Shown here: one piece after another, positions 25,758 to 34,040 of the stretch | How positions within the stretch are numbered: the first letter of the stretch is position 1 | How the letters are laid out: each line of letters starts with the position of its first letter | Assembly (NCBI GenBank): GCA_016213645.1 | Contig: JACQZY010000015.1 | Location: 1-64,000, forward strand | Length of the DNA stretch: 64,000 nucleotides | From: Actinomycetota bacterium | Lineage (GTDB): Bacteria; Actinomycetota; Thermoleophilia; Solirubrobacterales; JACPNS01 | Reading direction: 5' to 3' | Translations under genes and position numbers: made by a program | The notes under the pieces: generated by a model | Told to the model about the DNA's origin: nothing | The model's input: only the letters and a program-made list of their open reading frames with translations | Database searches by the model: none

Positions 25758-26948
25758 ATGAGCATGCAGTCAGCCGGTGGCCGGGAGGTCACGATTGTTG
25801 AGGCGGTACGCACCCCGATCGGGCGCGGTCATCGCGAGAAGGGTGTCTACAAAGACACGCACCCCAACGAGCTGCTCGGCATCGCGCAGAGCGCCGCGAT
25901 CGAGCGCGCCGGCATCCAGCCGCTCCAGGTGGAAAACGTGATCGCCGGCTGCGTACAGCAGATCGGAGAGCAGTCGCTGAACATCGGTCGCAACGCCTGG
26001 CTACAGGCTGGATTGCCGATCGAGGTGCCCGCCACCACGCTTGATCTTCAGTGCGGATCCAGCCAGCACGCGGTAAACCTCGGCAGCGGTTTGATCGCCT
26101 CCGGCGCAAACGACGTTGTGCTCGCTTGCGGCGTGGAACACATGGGCCACATTCCGTTTGGCATCGGCCTGATGCATCCCGACGAAACCGGCGTTCCGTT
26201 TCCGCAACAACTCCTCGACCGATATCAACTGGTCCCGCAGGGCATCTCGTCCGAGATGATCGCCGAGCAGTGGGAGATCCCACGCTCCGAGCTTGACGAG
26301 ATGGGCCTGCGCTCGCACCAAAACGCCGCTCGCGCCACCGACGAGGGCCGTTTCGAACGCGAGATCGTGCCCGTCGAGGTGGGCGTAAACGGTGATCGCC
26401 AGACGGTCGCCACAGATCAGGGCATCCGGCCGGACACCTCACTCGAAGCGCTCGCCGCGCTAAAGCCCGCCTTTAAGGAGGACGGCGTAACTACCGCCGG
26501 CAACAGCTCGCAGATCAGCGACGGAGCCGCCGCCGTACTTCTGATGGCGCGAGAAAAGGCGCAGGAACTCGGCGTGAAGCCGCGCGCGCGGATCGTCGAC
26601 CAGGCCACCGTGGGCGTGGACCCCGTAATCATGCTGACCGGCCCGATCCCTGCCACCAAGCTGATCTTGGAGCGCAACAACATGACGATCGGCGACATCG
26701 ACCTGATCGAGATCAACGAAGCCTTCGCAAGCGTGGTCGCGGCCTGGCGCCGAGAACTCAATCCCGATTGGGACCGCGTGAATGTGAACGGCGGGGCGAT
26801 CGCGCTGGGGCATCCACTCGGTTCGACCGGCTCGCGTCTGATCACCACGCTGCTTCACGAACTGGAGCGCACGGACAAAGAATGGGGCATGGTGACGATG
26901 TGTTGCGGCGGAGGCATCGGCACGGCAACCCTGATTCAGCGCGTCTAA
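25758..26948 (+). CDS. Acetyl-CoA C-acyltransferase (thiolase)
   Basis: 396 aa from ATG 25758, behind a GGAAGGATAAAGG purine-rich stretch. The N-terminal half carries EAVRTPIGRG and the active-site cysteine in TLDLQCGSSQHAVNLG near residue 92. The C-terminal half has VNGGAIALGHPLGSTGSR with the catalytic His, and TMCCGGGIGTA with the second Cys. It cleaves 3-ketoacyl-CoA with CoA or condenses two acyl-CoAs. Full length and motifs fit an active degradative thiolase. It is divergent from the dehydrogenase that makes its substrate. Confidence 0.94.
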   Translation: MSMQSAGGREVTIVEAVRTPIGRGHREKGVYKDTHPNELLGIAQSAAIERAGIQPLQVENVIAGCVQQIGEQSLNIGRNAWLQAGLPIEVPATTLDLQCGSSQHAVNLGSGLIASGANDVVLACGVEHMGHIPFGIGLMHPDETGVPFPQQLLDRYQLVPQGISSEMIAEQWEIPRSELDEMGLRSHQNAARATDEGRFEREIVPVEVGVNGDRQTVATDQGIRPDTSLEALAALKPAFKEDGVTTAGNSSQISDGAAAVLLMAREKAQELGVKPRARIVDQATVGVDPVIMLTGPIPATKLILERNNMTIGDIDLIEINEAFASVVAAWRRELNPDWDRVNVNGGAIALGHPLGSTGSRLITTLLHELERTDKEWGMVTMCCGGGIGTATLIQRV

Positions 26949-27018
26949 CGACACGGCGAGGGCGGCGCCCGGCAACCGCGCGGCGCCCGCCTGGCGCGAA
27001 GTTTTCCGCCCAAAACCC

Positions 27019-27045
27019 GCGGCGGGGTCTATTCGACCCCGCCGC
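27019..27045 (+). terminator. Terminator-like hairpin after the thiolase gene
   Basis: GCGGCGGGGTC at 27019-27029 and GACCCCGCCGC at 27035-27045 form a perfect 11-bp stem around TATTC. It lies 70 bp after the thiolase stop and 36 bp before the next gene. No U-run follows. Confidence 0.55.
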
Positions 27046-27081
27046 ATCCGCCGATACCCAAGGCATTGAGGCAGACTTCAG

Positions 27082-27654
27082 ATGTCTAGGGACAGACACC
27101 GACACACACTTGATTCGCTGAGTATCGCGCGCCAGTCGCGTGACGGCTTCGGCGCGCCCACGGCCGAATTCCGCTCTCAGGTGACCGCGCTGGCGGACCG
27201 GTTGAAGGCGCCGCCCGGCGTGCGGATGGAAGCGATCAAGGTCGCCGGACTTTCGGACTTGGGAATGCTGGGCGTGAACCGCTTCACGCTGGCGTCGCCG
27301 CGTCCGCTCAGCGATCGCGAGCGCGCCGAAGTTAATCGTGCGCCGCTGGTGGCGCAACACCTCGTGTCGTCGATGCCGGGCTACGAGTCGGTTGCCGAGG
27401 CCGTGCGCCACGTACACGAGCGGTGGGACGGGAAGGGATACCCCGACGGACTCAAGGGCATCGACATCCCACTCGCCAGCCGCATCGTCGCGGTCGCAGC
27501 CGCGTATCGGGCGATGTCGATGCAGCGCCCGTTTCGCTCGGCCATGCACCCGCGCGCGATCGCCGCCGAACTGCGCGCCGGCGCCGGCACGCAGTTTGAC
27601 CCGGAAGTCGTGCAGGCGATGCTCAGCCTGATCGCGGACGCCGACGACCGCTGA
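27082..27654 (+). CDS. Degenerate HD-GYP domain protein (probable pseudo-phosphodiesterase)
   Basis: 190 aa from ATG 27082. It aligns by eye with the HD-GYP cores of the next two genes but lacks a membrane part. The HD motif HDIGKIGIPNE of its neighbours is here SDLGMLGVNRF, and the KQHPVIGE histidine is replaced (NRAPLVAQ). The GYP segment HERWDGKGYPDGLKG and the GTQFDP end are kept. Loss of the metal-binding His-Asp pair and the next His should abolish c-di-GMP hydrolysis, so a binding or regulatory role is more likely. It is the first of three tandem copies. Confidence 0.8.
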   Translation: MSRDRHRHTLDSLSIARQSRDGFGAPTAEFRSQVTALADRLKAPPGVRMEAIKVAGLSDLGMLGVNRFTLASPRPLSDRERAEVNRAPLVAQHLVSSMPGYESVAEAVRHVHERWDGKGYPDGLKGIDIPLASRIVAVAAAYRAMSMQRPFRSAMHPRAIAAELRAGAGTQFDPEVVQAMLSLIADADDR

Positions 27655-27851
27655 ATTTCCCGAAAAGCACGCAAACGAATGCGTTGAAAACATTCGTGCG
27701 CGGGGGATGACTCTGCGGTCACATAGCGAAGAAGCTACCGATCGGTACGCCACCGGCCTGGCGAACCGTCTGAACAAAATTCTATTTTGGACCGGCGCTC
27801 CGCTGATTCGGCGGAGTCATCGGCATGTGACTGGCCGCCGCGAGGAGCTCT

Positions 27852-29036
27852 ATGAGCAGTAGCGACAACGCCCGGGACATCAACACGCTTATCGCGACCG
27901 GCGACGCATACGCGCCGCGCCGCGATCCTCGTGAGTTGATGGCGTACACGTTCGGCGCCGCGCTGACCGCCGGCGCGCTTGGCGCGGCGGTTTACGCCTC
28001 CGTGTCTTCAATCTGGAATCCAACCGTGATCGCGCTGACCGCGGGTACGGCAATCGCCGCTCTTTACGCCGCGCTGACTCCGTGGACGCGGCTCGCCCGC
28101 GAGTGGCAACTTTCGCTGTACTGGCTTGCGGTGCTGGCCGTGACCGCGGCGGTCTACGTGTTCGCCGTGCCCACGCTCGGCCTGCTGTTGATTCTGCCGA
28201 TGATGGCGCTGACGTATTTCTTCGGCCGTGAACGCGTGATCGTGGCCGGAAACCTGACTTTGGCTGTCGCCGCCTTTACGCTCCCGGTGATCACCGGCGA
28301 GGCCGACGACTGGGCCGGGTCGCTGATTGTCACGCTCCCGGCGATCGTTGCCGTGGCCCTGCTGTCGGGAGTGCTCGCCGAGCGTTTTCACGCGATGCGC
28401 GCGCGGGAACGCGACCGCTACAAAGCCACGATCGAGGCACTTTCGACGGCCCTCACGGCGCGCGACGGTTACACCGGCACGCACTCGCAGGAGACGCTCT
28501 GGTTTGTCAGCGCGGTCTGCGACGAACTCGCGCTGCCGCCGAATGCCCGCGAGTATGTGGCCGACGTCGCGCTGCTGCATGACATCGGCAAGATCGGCAT
28601 CCCCAACGAGATTCTGCACGCTCCAGGAAAGCTCGACGAACAGCAGTGGGACGTGATGAAACAACATCCCGTGATCGGCGAGCGCATAGTCGCCACGATC
28701 CCGGGGCTCGAAGAGGTCGCCCGTGCGATCCGTCACGAGCACGAGCGCTGGGACGGCAACGGTTACCCCGACAGGCTGAGGCAGCACGAAATCCCGCTCG
28801 CGAGCCGCATCGTGCTGGCCTGCGACGCCTGGCACGCGATGACCAGTGATCGGCCTTATCGTGCCGCGATGAGCTTCGTGGAGGCGAGAACCGAGCTTTC
28901 TCGCAACGCCGGCACACAGTTCGACCCGCAGGTGATCGGCGCGCTGATCAACGTGATCGACAACCGCGCGGACAAAAAGACGCGACCGTCTGACGAGTTT
29001 GACGAAATCGCGGAATTGCTTATACAGACGGCGTGA
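27852..29036 (+). CDS. Membrane-anchored HD-GYP phosphodiesterase (c-di-GMP type), copy 1
   Basis: 394 aa from ATG 27852, with GAGGAG just upstream. Residues 30-180 contain about five hydrophobic segments. A short coiled linker follows, then a full HD-GYP domain: GYTGTHSQET, VALLHDIGKIGIPNEILH (HD), MKQHPVIGERI, IRHEHERWDGNGYPDRLR (GYP), and ASRIVLACDAWHAMTSDRPY. HD-GYP enzymes hydrolyse cyclic di-GMP to pGpG or GMP. The metal ligands are intact. It is very close in sequence to the next gene, which points to tandem duplication. Confidence 0.93.
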   Translation: MSSSDNARDINTLIATGDAYAPRRDPRELMAYTFGAALTAGALGAAVYASVSSIWNPTVIALTAGTAIAALYAALTPWTRLAREWQLSLYWLAVLAVTAAVYVFAVPTLGLLLILPMMALTYFFGRERVIVAGNLTLAVAAFTLPVITGEADDWAGSLIVTLPAIVAVALLSGVLAERFHAMRARERDRYKATIEALSTALTARDGYTGTHSQETLWFVSAVCDELALPPNAREYVADVALLHDIGKIGIPNEILHAPGKLDEQQWDVMKQHPVIGERIVATIPGLEEVARAIRHEHERWDGNGYPDRLRQHEIPLASRIVLACDAWHAMTSDRPYRAAMSFVEARTELSRNAGTQFDPQVIGALINVIDNRADKKTRPSDEFDEIAELLIQTA

Positions 29037-29193
29037 GTGACGGGCGCGATTATTTCCATGGGCTGCGTAACCCATCTTTCCGGAAATACCGCGTTTTCGG
29101 CTTGTTTTTCAGCCGTATGGCCGTCATACTTCCGTTGAACCGTCCAGTTTGACCACTGGATGGACGGTTCCATTGGGGATCAGTGGAGGGACT

Positions 29194-30402
29194 TTGCACA
29201 TCGTGGATGACCATTCGAGTTCAGTGACGTGGCGAGGCTGGAAGGCTGAAGCCCAGCAGACGTACGTATGGGTGGGCAGGTTGGCCGCCGCCGCGTGGCT
29301 GCTGGGGGCGGTGCTTTCCACCGCGTACGTTGTCACCACCGACGGCGTGACGATCGGTTCCTGGTCTTTGCTTGGCTTCTGTCTGGTGGGCTGCGTCACC
29401 TCGCTTTTCGTGCCCTGGCAACGCGCCGAACGCTGGTGGGTGCTGCCGATGATCGCCTACGCGACCGTCGTGATCAGTTCCGCCACCGTCGTACTCGACA
29501 AACCGGGAATCACGGCGTTCCATCTTTTCCCCTTGCTCTTCCTCGCGTACTTCTACTGGGGTCGATGGAACGTGATCGTGCCTGGATATCTGGCCTGGTG
29601 TGGAATGTTCGTGGGCGCGGAGTTTCTGCGCAGCGATTCGGTCAGCGGCGAGCAGCTGATCGTCGCGATGCCCACGTTCATCGCGACCTCGGCGATGGTC
29701 GGCGTGCTCGCGCACCGCGTGCGCAGCGTCAGCAGCACCGAACGCAAACGCTTCAAGGCCACGGTCGAAGCCCTCTGCGCCGCGCTGTCGGCTCGCGACG
29801 GCTATACCGGCGAGCATTCCGCGGAAACTTTGGAGTTGGTGATGGCGGTTACGTCCCAGCTGGCATTGGAGAACGTGGTCGTCGAGACGATCTCGGACGT
29901 CGCCCTGCTCCACGACATCGGAAAAATCGGAATCCCCAACGAAATCCTCCACTCCCCAGGCAAACTGGATGAGCGCCAGTGGGAGGTCATGAAGCAGCAC
30001 CCGGTGATCGGAGAGCGCATCGTGGCGCGTATCCCGGGCCTCGAAGACGTGGCCCGCGCGATCCGTCATGAGCACGAACGCTGGGACGGCAAGGGTTATC
30101 CGGACGGCCTCAAAGGCTCGGAGATACCCCTTGCCAGCCGCATCGTGCTGGTATGCGACGCGTTTCACGCGATGACGAGCGACCGTCCTTACCGGACCGC
30201 GATGTCGGACGACGACGCGCGCGCCGAGCTTGTGCGCCACGCCGGAACGCAGTTCGACCCGGTGATCGTGGGCGCGTTGCTTTCTTCGTTTGACGGCTCC
30301 TCAGGACGGGACGAAGGCGGCAAGTTCTCGCCCGAGCAGGTGCTGGGCAGCGCCTTCGGCGCGCCCCGCGAAGTGCTTCAGTCGGCTTACCAGTCGGCCT
30401 GA
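29194..30402 (+). CDS. Membrane-anchored HD-GYP phosphodiesterase, copy 2
   Basis: About 402 aa. TTG 29194 lies 3 nt and GTG 29203 lies 12 nt behind GGAGGG, so the exact start is open. Residues 20-185 carry five to six hydrophobic helices with poor similarity to copy 1. The catalytic part matches copy 1 nearly word for word (ARDGYTGEHSAETLE, VALLHDIGKIGIPNEILH, HERWDGKGYPDGLKG). Metal ligands are intact, so c-di-GMP hydrolysis is expected. The C-terminus adds about 45 residues after GTQFDP. Divergent sensor halves on near-identical catalytic halves suggest that the copies answer different inputs. Confidence 0.92.
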   Translation: MHIVDDHSSSVTWRGWKAEAQQTYVWVGRLAAAAWLLGAVLSTAYVVTTDGVTIGSWSLLGFCLVGCVTSLFVPWQRAERWWVLPMIAYATVVISSATVVLDKPGITAFHLFPLLFLAYFYWGRWNVIVPGYLAWCGMFVGAEFLRSDSVSGEQLIVAMPTFIATSAMVGVLAHRVRSVSSTERKRFKATVEALCAALSARDGYTGEHSAETLELVMAVTSQLALENVVVETISDVALLHDIGKIGIPNEILHSPGKLDERQWEVMKQHPVIGERIVARIPGLEDVARAIRHEHERWDGKGYPDGLKGSEIPLASRIVLVCDAFHAMTSDRPYRTAMSDDDARAELVRHAGTQFDPVIVGALLSSFDGSSGRDEGGKFSPEQVLGSAFGAPREVLQSAYQSA

Positions 30403-30454
30403 CGACGTTCGTGCCGACGATGGCCTGCGTGCGCGCTCAAGTCCGTGCGTGCCC

Positions 30455-30715
30455 TTAGCCGCGCAGCGGCGGAAGGTCGGACTCGCCGCCGGAGCCGTGC
30501 TCAAGATCCACGGCCAGCAACTCCAGCCTGATGATCTCCGACTGCGCGAAGCGCCGGGCTGGGTGATCGTCCGGCAGCGGTGCCACCAGCCTGCTCAGGC
30601 GGTTGCGGAGGTGCAGCGAAAAGTGCGGTGTGGCGGCGCTCGAAAGCGCGCGCACGTCGTCGATCGTGACGGTCTGCTCGGGGGCGGTCAGTGAGGGGTT
30701 TTCAAATTCGCTCAT
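30455..30715 (-). CDS. Small acidic protein of unknown function
   Basis: 86 aa from ATG 30715. No signal peptide or membrane segment. The middle part is predicted helical (FSLHLRNRLSRLVAPLPDDH and ARRFAQSEIIRLELLAVDLE). I do not recognise a family. It lies 64 bp downstream of the cell-wall-binding-like lipoprotein gene on the same strand, so it may be in one transcript. The purine-rich GGAG just ahead of the start (reverse strand, 30720s) supports translation. Confidence 0.6.
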   Translation of the reverse strand: MSEFENPSLTAPEQTVTIDDVRALSSAATPHFSLHLRNRLSRLVAPLPDDHPARRFAQSEIIRLELLAVDLEHGSGGESDLPPLRG

Positions 30716-30779
30716 CGGTGTCTCCTTGACGGTCCGCTTGCGCGTTTTCGCGATCTCGATTCGCCGCGGAGCAAGATCG

Positions 30780-32057
30780 TCAAAAACCTTCTTCGCCGGT
30801 CAAATCCACTCCGGTTTCGCCGGTCACAAAGACGATCTGACTGAGTTTGTCGATGCGCGCTTGAAGCGACGGGGATATTGCCTGCTCGTCGCCGAGCAGC
30901 CATGCCCGATTGTAAACGCCGTTTGACGGATCGTCGCGGTAGCCCGGCTGAATGTCGAGCAGGTAGTTCTCGATCGGTTTGTCGAGCACCGTCGACGAAC
31001 TGTTGAGCAGCAGCGGACCGTAGGCGGCCCCCGACGAGAGGGAAGTGGCGGCCGCCACATCCATCTCGTGATGCGAGTTCATCACTACGTAGCCGTGGCC
31101 CGGTGAGATGATGCCCCAGCCCCATTCGCTGACGGGGTCGGAGAAGATCGCCGCCTGCACAGAATTTTCGGTCGGCGTGTCGGCGCCCATCCGTCGCACT
31201 TGCCCGTATCGCTTGAGTCGCTTGAGCAGCGCGTCCGAGATCGCGCGCGGCGGGCCGACCACGTAGATCCGTGGTTTGTCATGGGCTTGAATCGCGCGCA
31301 GCGTGGCCAGTGGCACGGTGTCGCGGCCGACGAAGAACACGGGACTGCCGGTCTTTGCCGCCAGCGGTCCCGCCGGCAACGCGAAGCGCGAAAGCGCGGG
31401 GTCCGCCGTCGTCACGATTACTTCACTGGACGGCTTGCCGCTGTTGATCTTTGTCCATAACGCGTCAACGCTCAGCGAAAGCTTTTCAACGGTCGTGTTG
31501 ACCAGGTTGATGCGCGGCATCTTGTCGAGCACCGCGACTTTGCCGGCGACCACCGCCTTCGGCTTGACCACGAGGCCCGGCACGGTGGTGCCCGTCGGCG
31601 CCAGCGCCTTAAAGGCGGACTCCGTGATGTCGGGCACGCCGTCGTCTTCGGACAGCAGCATCGGGGCCTGCAGCGGCCGGGCGGCGAGCACGCTCATCGC
31701 GATCGCGCCGCGCCAGTCGCTCTTGCCGACGACCGCCACGACCTTCGGGCGCGTCGTCGGGTTGGAAGACGGGTAAACGGTCAGCGCGGCGCCGGCGGCG
31801 TTGCCGACGGAGTCCTCACCCGGGATGCGGATCGTGTTTTTCGTCGCAAGCGCGGGGGAGCCCGTACCACGGGCGAAGTCTTGGTTGCCGGAAGAATCGC
31901 GCAGGCCGGTGAGCCCGCCGCTGTTGCCAAGTTCGCAGCCGCCCAGCGCCGCGGTCGCGAGGATCAGGACGATCGTCGCGCATGGGCGGGCGATGCTTCC
32001 GCCAGTGACGCGCCGACGGCGCGCATCGCCTTGGAAGTGTGTCGGTTTCAGCTCCAC
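30780..32057 (-). CDS. Lipoprotein with cell-wall-binding repeat 2-like domains
   Basis: About 425 aa from GTG 32057 (VELKPTHFQGDA); longer frames are possible. A basic N-terminus and hydrophobic stretch lead to the lipobox ALGGCELG. The mature part has tandem segments of the CWB2 style (VVAVVGKSDWRGAIAMSVLA, APMLLSEDDGVPD, RIYVVGPPRAISDALLKRLK), which in clostridial and actinobacterial proteins bind anionic wall polymers. It is probably anchored by lipid on the outer face of the membrane and contacts the wall; the lgt in this window would add the lipid. A catalytic domain is not seen. Confidence 0.75.
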   Translation of the reverse strand: MELKPTHFQGDARRRRVTGGSIARPCATIVLILATAALGGCELGNSGGLTGLRDSSGNQDFARGTGSPALATKNTIRIPGEDSVGNAAGAALTVYPSSNPTTRPKVVAVVGKSDWRGAIAMSVLAARPLQAPMLLSEDDGVPDITESAFKALAPTGTTVPGLVVKPKAVVAGKVAVLDKMPRINLVNTTVEKLSLSVDALWTKINSGKPSSEVIVTTADPALSRFALPAGPLAAKTGSPVFFVGRDTVPLATLRAIQAHDKPRIYVVGPPRAISDALLKRLKRYGQVRRMGADTPTENSVQAAIFSDPVSEWGWGIISPGHGYVVMNSHHEMDVAAATSLSSGAAYGPLLLNSSSTVLDKPIENYLLDIQPGYRDDPSNGVYNRAWLLGDEQAISPSLQARIDKLSQIVFVTGETGVDLTGEEGF

Positions 32058-32284
32058 AAGCGCAAGATATCCACCTGTCAGGAGGGTCTGGCCGAAGCTT
32101 GCGCGGCGCGCAGGCTGAAGCGCCTCCGCGCGGATACAATCCACAGTGACCGGCGGGTCATCAATCTGCCGCTCGCACGGTCAGCCCCAGACTTCATCAG
32201 GAGCAAGTTTCTACACCGTTTTCATCCCCGGTAGATCGGCGGGACACGCGGCACGCAGGCCGTCGCCGAGATTGGAGCCAGACA

Positions 32285-33553
32285 GTGGATTTCAGTTACA
32301 GCCCCGAGCAGCTCGAGTTGAAGGAGCGACTCAACAAGTTCGCCCGTGAGGTGATGCGCCCGGCGGCGCCGATTCACGACAAGGAACAGTCGGTGCCGTG
32401 GGAAGTGATCAAGCAGGCGTCGGCCGAGAACATCGGCACGCTCGACTTCATGATGAAGCTCGGCGAGGACCCGGGCGGACAGTTTTCGATCATCTACGCC
32501 GAGGAGATGCACTGGGGTTGCGCCGGCATCGCGCTTTCGATCGCGGGCTCTGGCTTGGCGGCCGCCGGTATCGCTTCGTCGGGTACAGGTGAGCAGATCG
32601 CCGAGTGGGTGCCAAAGTGCTTTTCCACGTCTGAAGAGGCCCACCTGGGCGCTTACGCCGTAACCGAGCCGAGCGCCGGCTCCGACGTCAAGTCGCTCAA
32701 GACCACGGCCAAGCTTGACGGTGACGAGTGGGTGCTCAACGGCACCAAGGTGTTCATCACGAACGGCGGAATCGCCGATGTCACCGTCGTTGTTGCCGCC
32801 GTCGACCCGGAGCTCGGCACGCGCGGCCAGGCTTCGTTCATCGTGCCCAAGGACACGCCGGGGCTCAGCCAGGGCAAGAAGGAAGACAAGCTCGGCATCC
32901 GCGCGTCGCAGACCACGGAGGTCGTGCTGGAGGACTGCCGCGTACCGGCCGAGTATCTGCTCGGCGGCATGGACAAGCTCAACAAGAAGCTCGAGCGCGC
33001 CCGCAGCGGCCAAAAGACCGGCAGCGCCAACGCGCTTGCCACCTTCGAGCTGACGCGTCCGTTCGTGGGCGCCAGCGCGATCGGCATCGCCCGCGCCGCG
33101 TACGAGTTCACACTTGAGTTTCTGAACGACCGGACGATCGAGGGCAAGCCCGCACTTGACCACCCGGGCACCCACCAGGCGCTGGCCGACCTCGCAGTCG
33201 AGATCGACGCCGCCCGCCTGCTCGTGCAGCGCGCCGGCTGGATGGGTCGCAACGGCATTCCGCTGCTCGGTGGTCAAGGCTCGATGAGCAAGCTCAAGTG
33301 CGGCGACGTCGCCGTCTGGGCCACCGCCAAGTGCATGGACATCGTCGGCCCCGACGCATGGAGCACGGACCTTCCGCTAGAGAAGTGGTACCGCGACGCG
33401 AAGATCTACCAGCTCTTCGAGGGCACCTCGCAGATCCAGCGCATGGTCATCGGCCGCATGCAGGTCAGCGAGTTCCGCGCCGGCCTGGAGCAGGCCAAAG
33501 CCGCATTCGAGGCCGACAAGGCCTCGGCCACCGGCGAGCCGGTTCCGGCATAA
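32285..33553 (+). CDS. Acyl-CoA dehydrogenase
   Basis: 422 aa from GTG 32285. FAD-binding signatures are present: YAVTEPSAGSDVKSLKT and VLNGTKVFITNGGIADVTVV, then FEGTSQIQRMVIGRMQV near the C-terminus. The catalytic Glu cannot be placed with certainty, but YQLFEGTSQIQR is the usual context (FEGT). It takes two hydrogens from acyl-CoA to make enoyl-CoA, with electrons going to ETF. A strong terminator hairpin follows. With the hydroxyacyl-CoA dehydrogenase and thiolase nearby, it supports a beta-oxidation-type capability. Confidence 0.93.
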   Translation: MDFSYSPEQLELKERLNKFAREVMRPAAPIHDKEQSVPWEVIKQASAENIGTLDFMMKLGEDPGGQFSIIYAEEMHWGCAGIALSIAGSGLAAAGIASSGTGEQIAEWVPKCFSTSEEAHLGAYAVTEPSAGSDVKSLKTTAKLDGDEWVLNGTKVFITNGGIADVTVVVAAVDPELGTRGQASFIVPKDTPGLSQGKKEDKLGIRASQTTEVVLEDCRVPAEYLLGGMDKLNKKLERARSGQKTGSANALATFELTRPFVGASAIGIARAAYEFTLEFLNDRTIEGKPALDHPGTHQALADLAVEIDAARLLVQRAGWMGRNGIPLLGGQGSMSKLKCGDVAVWATAKCMDIVGPDAWSTDLPLEKWYRDAKIYQLFEGTSQIQRMVIGRMQVSEFRAGLEQAKAAFEADKASATGEPVPA

Positions 33554-33583
33554 GCCACAAAGCGATCACATACGTTTGACCTT

Positions 33584-33610
33584 CGACGGCCGCCCTTCGG
33601 GCGGCCGTCG
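33584..33610 (+). terminator. Terminator-like hairpin after the acyl-CoA dehydrogenase gene
   Basis: CGACGGCCGCCC at 33584-33595 and GGGCGGCCGTCG at 33599-33610 form a perfect 12-bp stem around TTC, 30 bp after the stop codon. Stem strength is high; no U-run follows. Confidence 0.65.
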
Positions 33611-33760
33611 GCGCTTGGCATGCCACAAGCGGCGACCGTCCCGCATATTCCACGTCGCCGCCCGCCGCCCGCCGCTTCGGCGGAAGTCAAACCCCTGAAT
33701 TCCATGATTTGCAGGGAAATGGCCTTGACGCAGACGGGACGTTCTGGTAAGGTTCTGACG

Positions 33761-33919
33761 TCGCTGAACGATCCGGTCGCCAAGCCGGGTCGACGGGGGA
33801 CCCAATTGGAATCGAACTTCCAGCAGGTTCCTTCGGGGCGAATCGCCGTCGTTAGGACGGCGTAGCGCAAAGGTCGAAGTCGGCCTACGCGCGAGCCCGA
33901 CAGCTAACCCCGCAAGCGA
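33761..33919 (+). ncRNA. Cyclic di-AMP riboswitch (ydaO-yuaA type)
   Basis: The 5' strand starts TCGCTGAAC (33761-33769) and closes with AGCGA (33915-33919), giving P1. Conserved blocks then appear in canonical order: GACGGGGGACCC at 33792-33803, CGGGGCGAATCGCCG near 33834-33848, a GTAGCGCAAAGGTCGAA segment near 33862, and the highly conserved GCCCGACAGCTAACCCCG at 33895-33912. These match the ydaO motif in order and sequence, including CCCGACAGCTAAC. It ends 121 nt before the M23 hydrolase start, the classic actinobacterial target class. c-di-AMP binding normally turns expression off. Confidence 0.9.
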
Positions 33920-34040
33920 ACATGGCATCAAAGCACGGGACAAGCCTTCGCGCGCGCATGCGTCGCGACGGAATGCGTCCATCGTCAAGCGCAATATCGA
34001 TTGCAGACCTTCGATTAATCAGAGGATTTCGGCGTCAACC

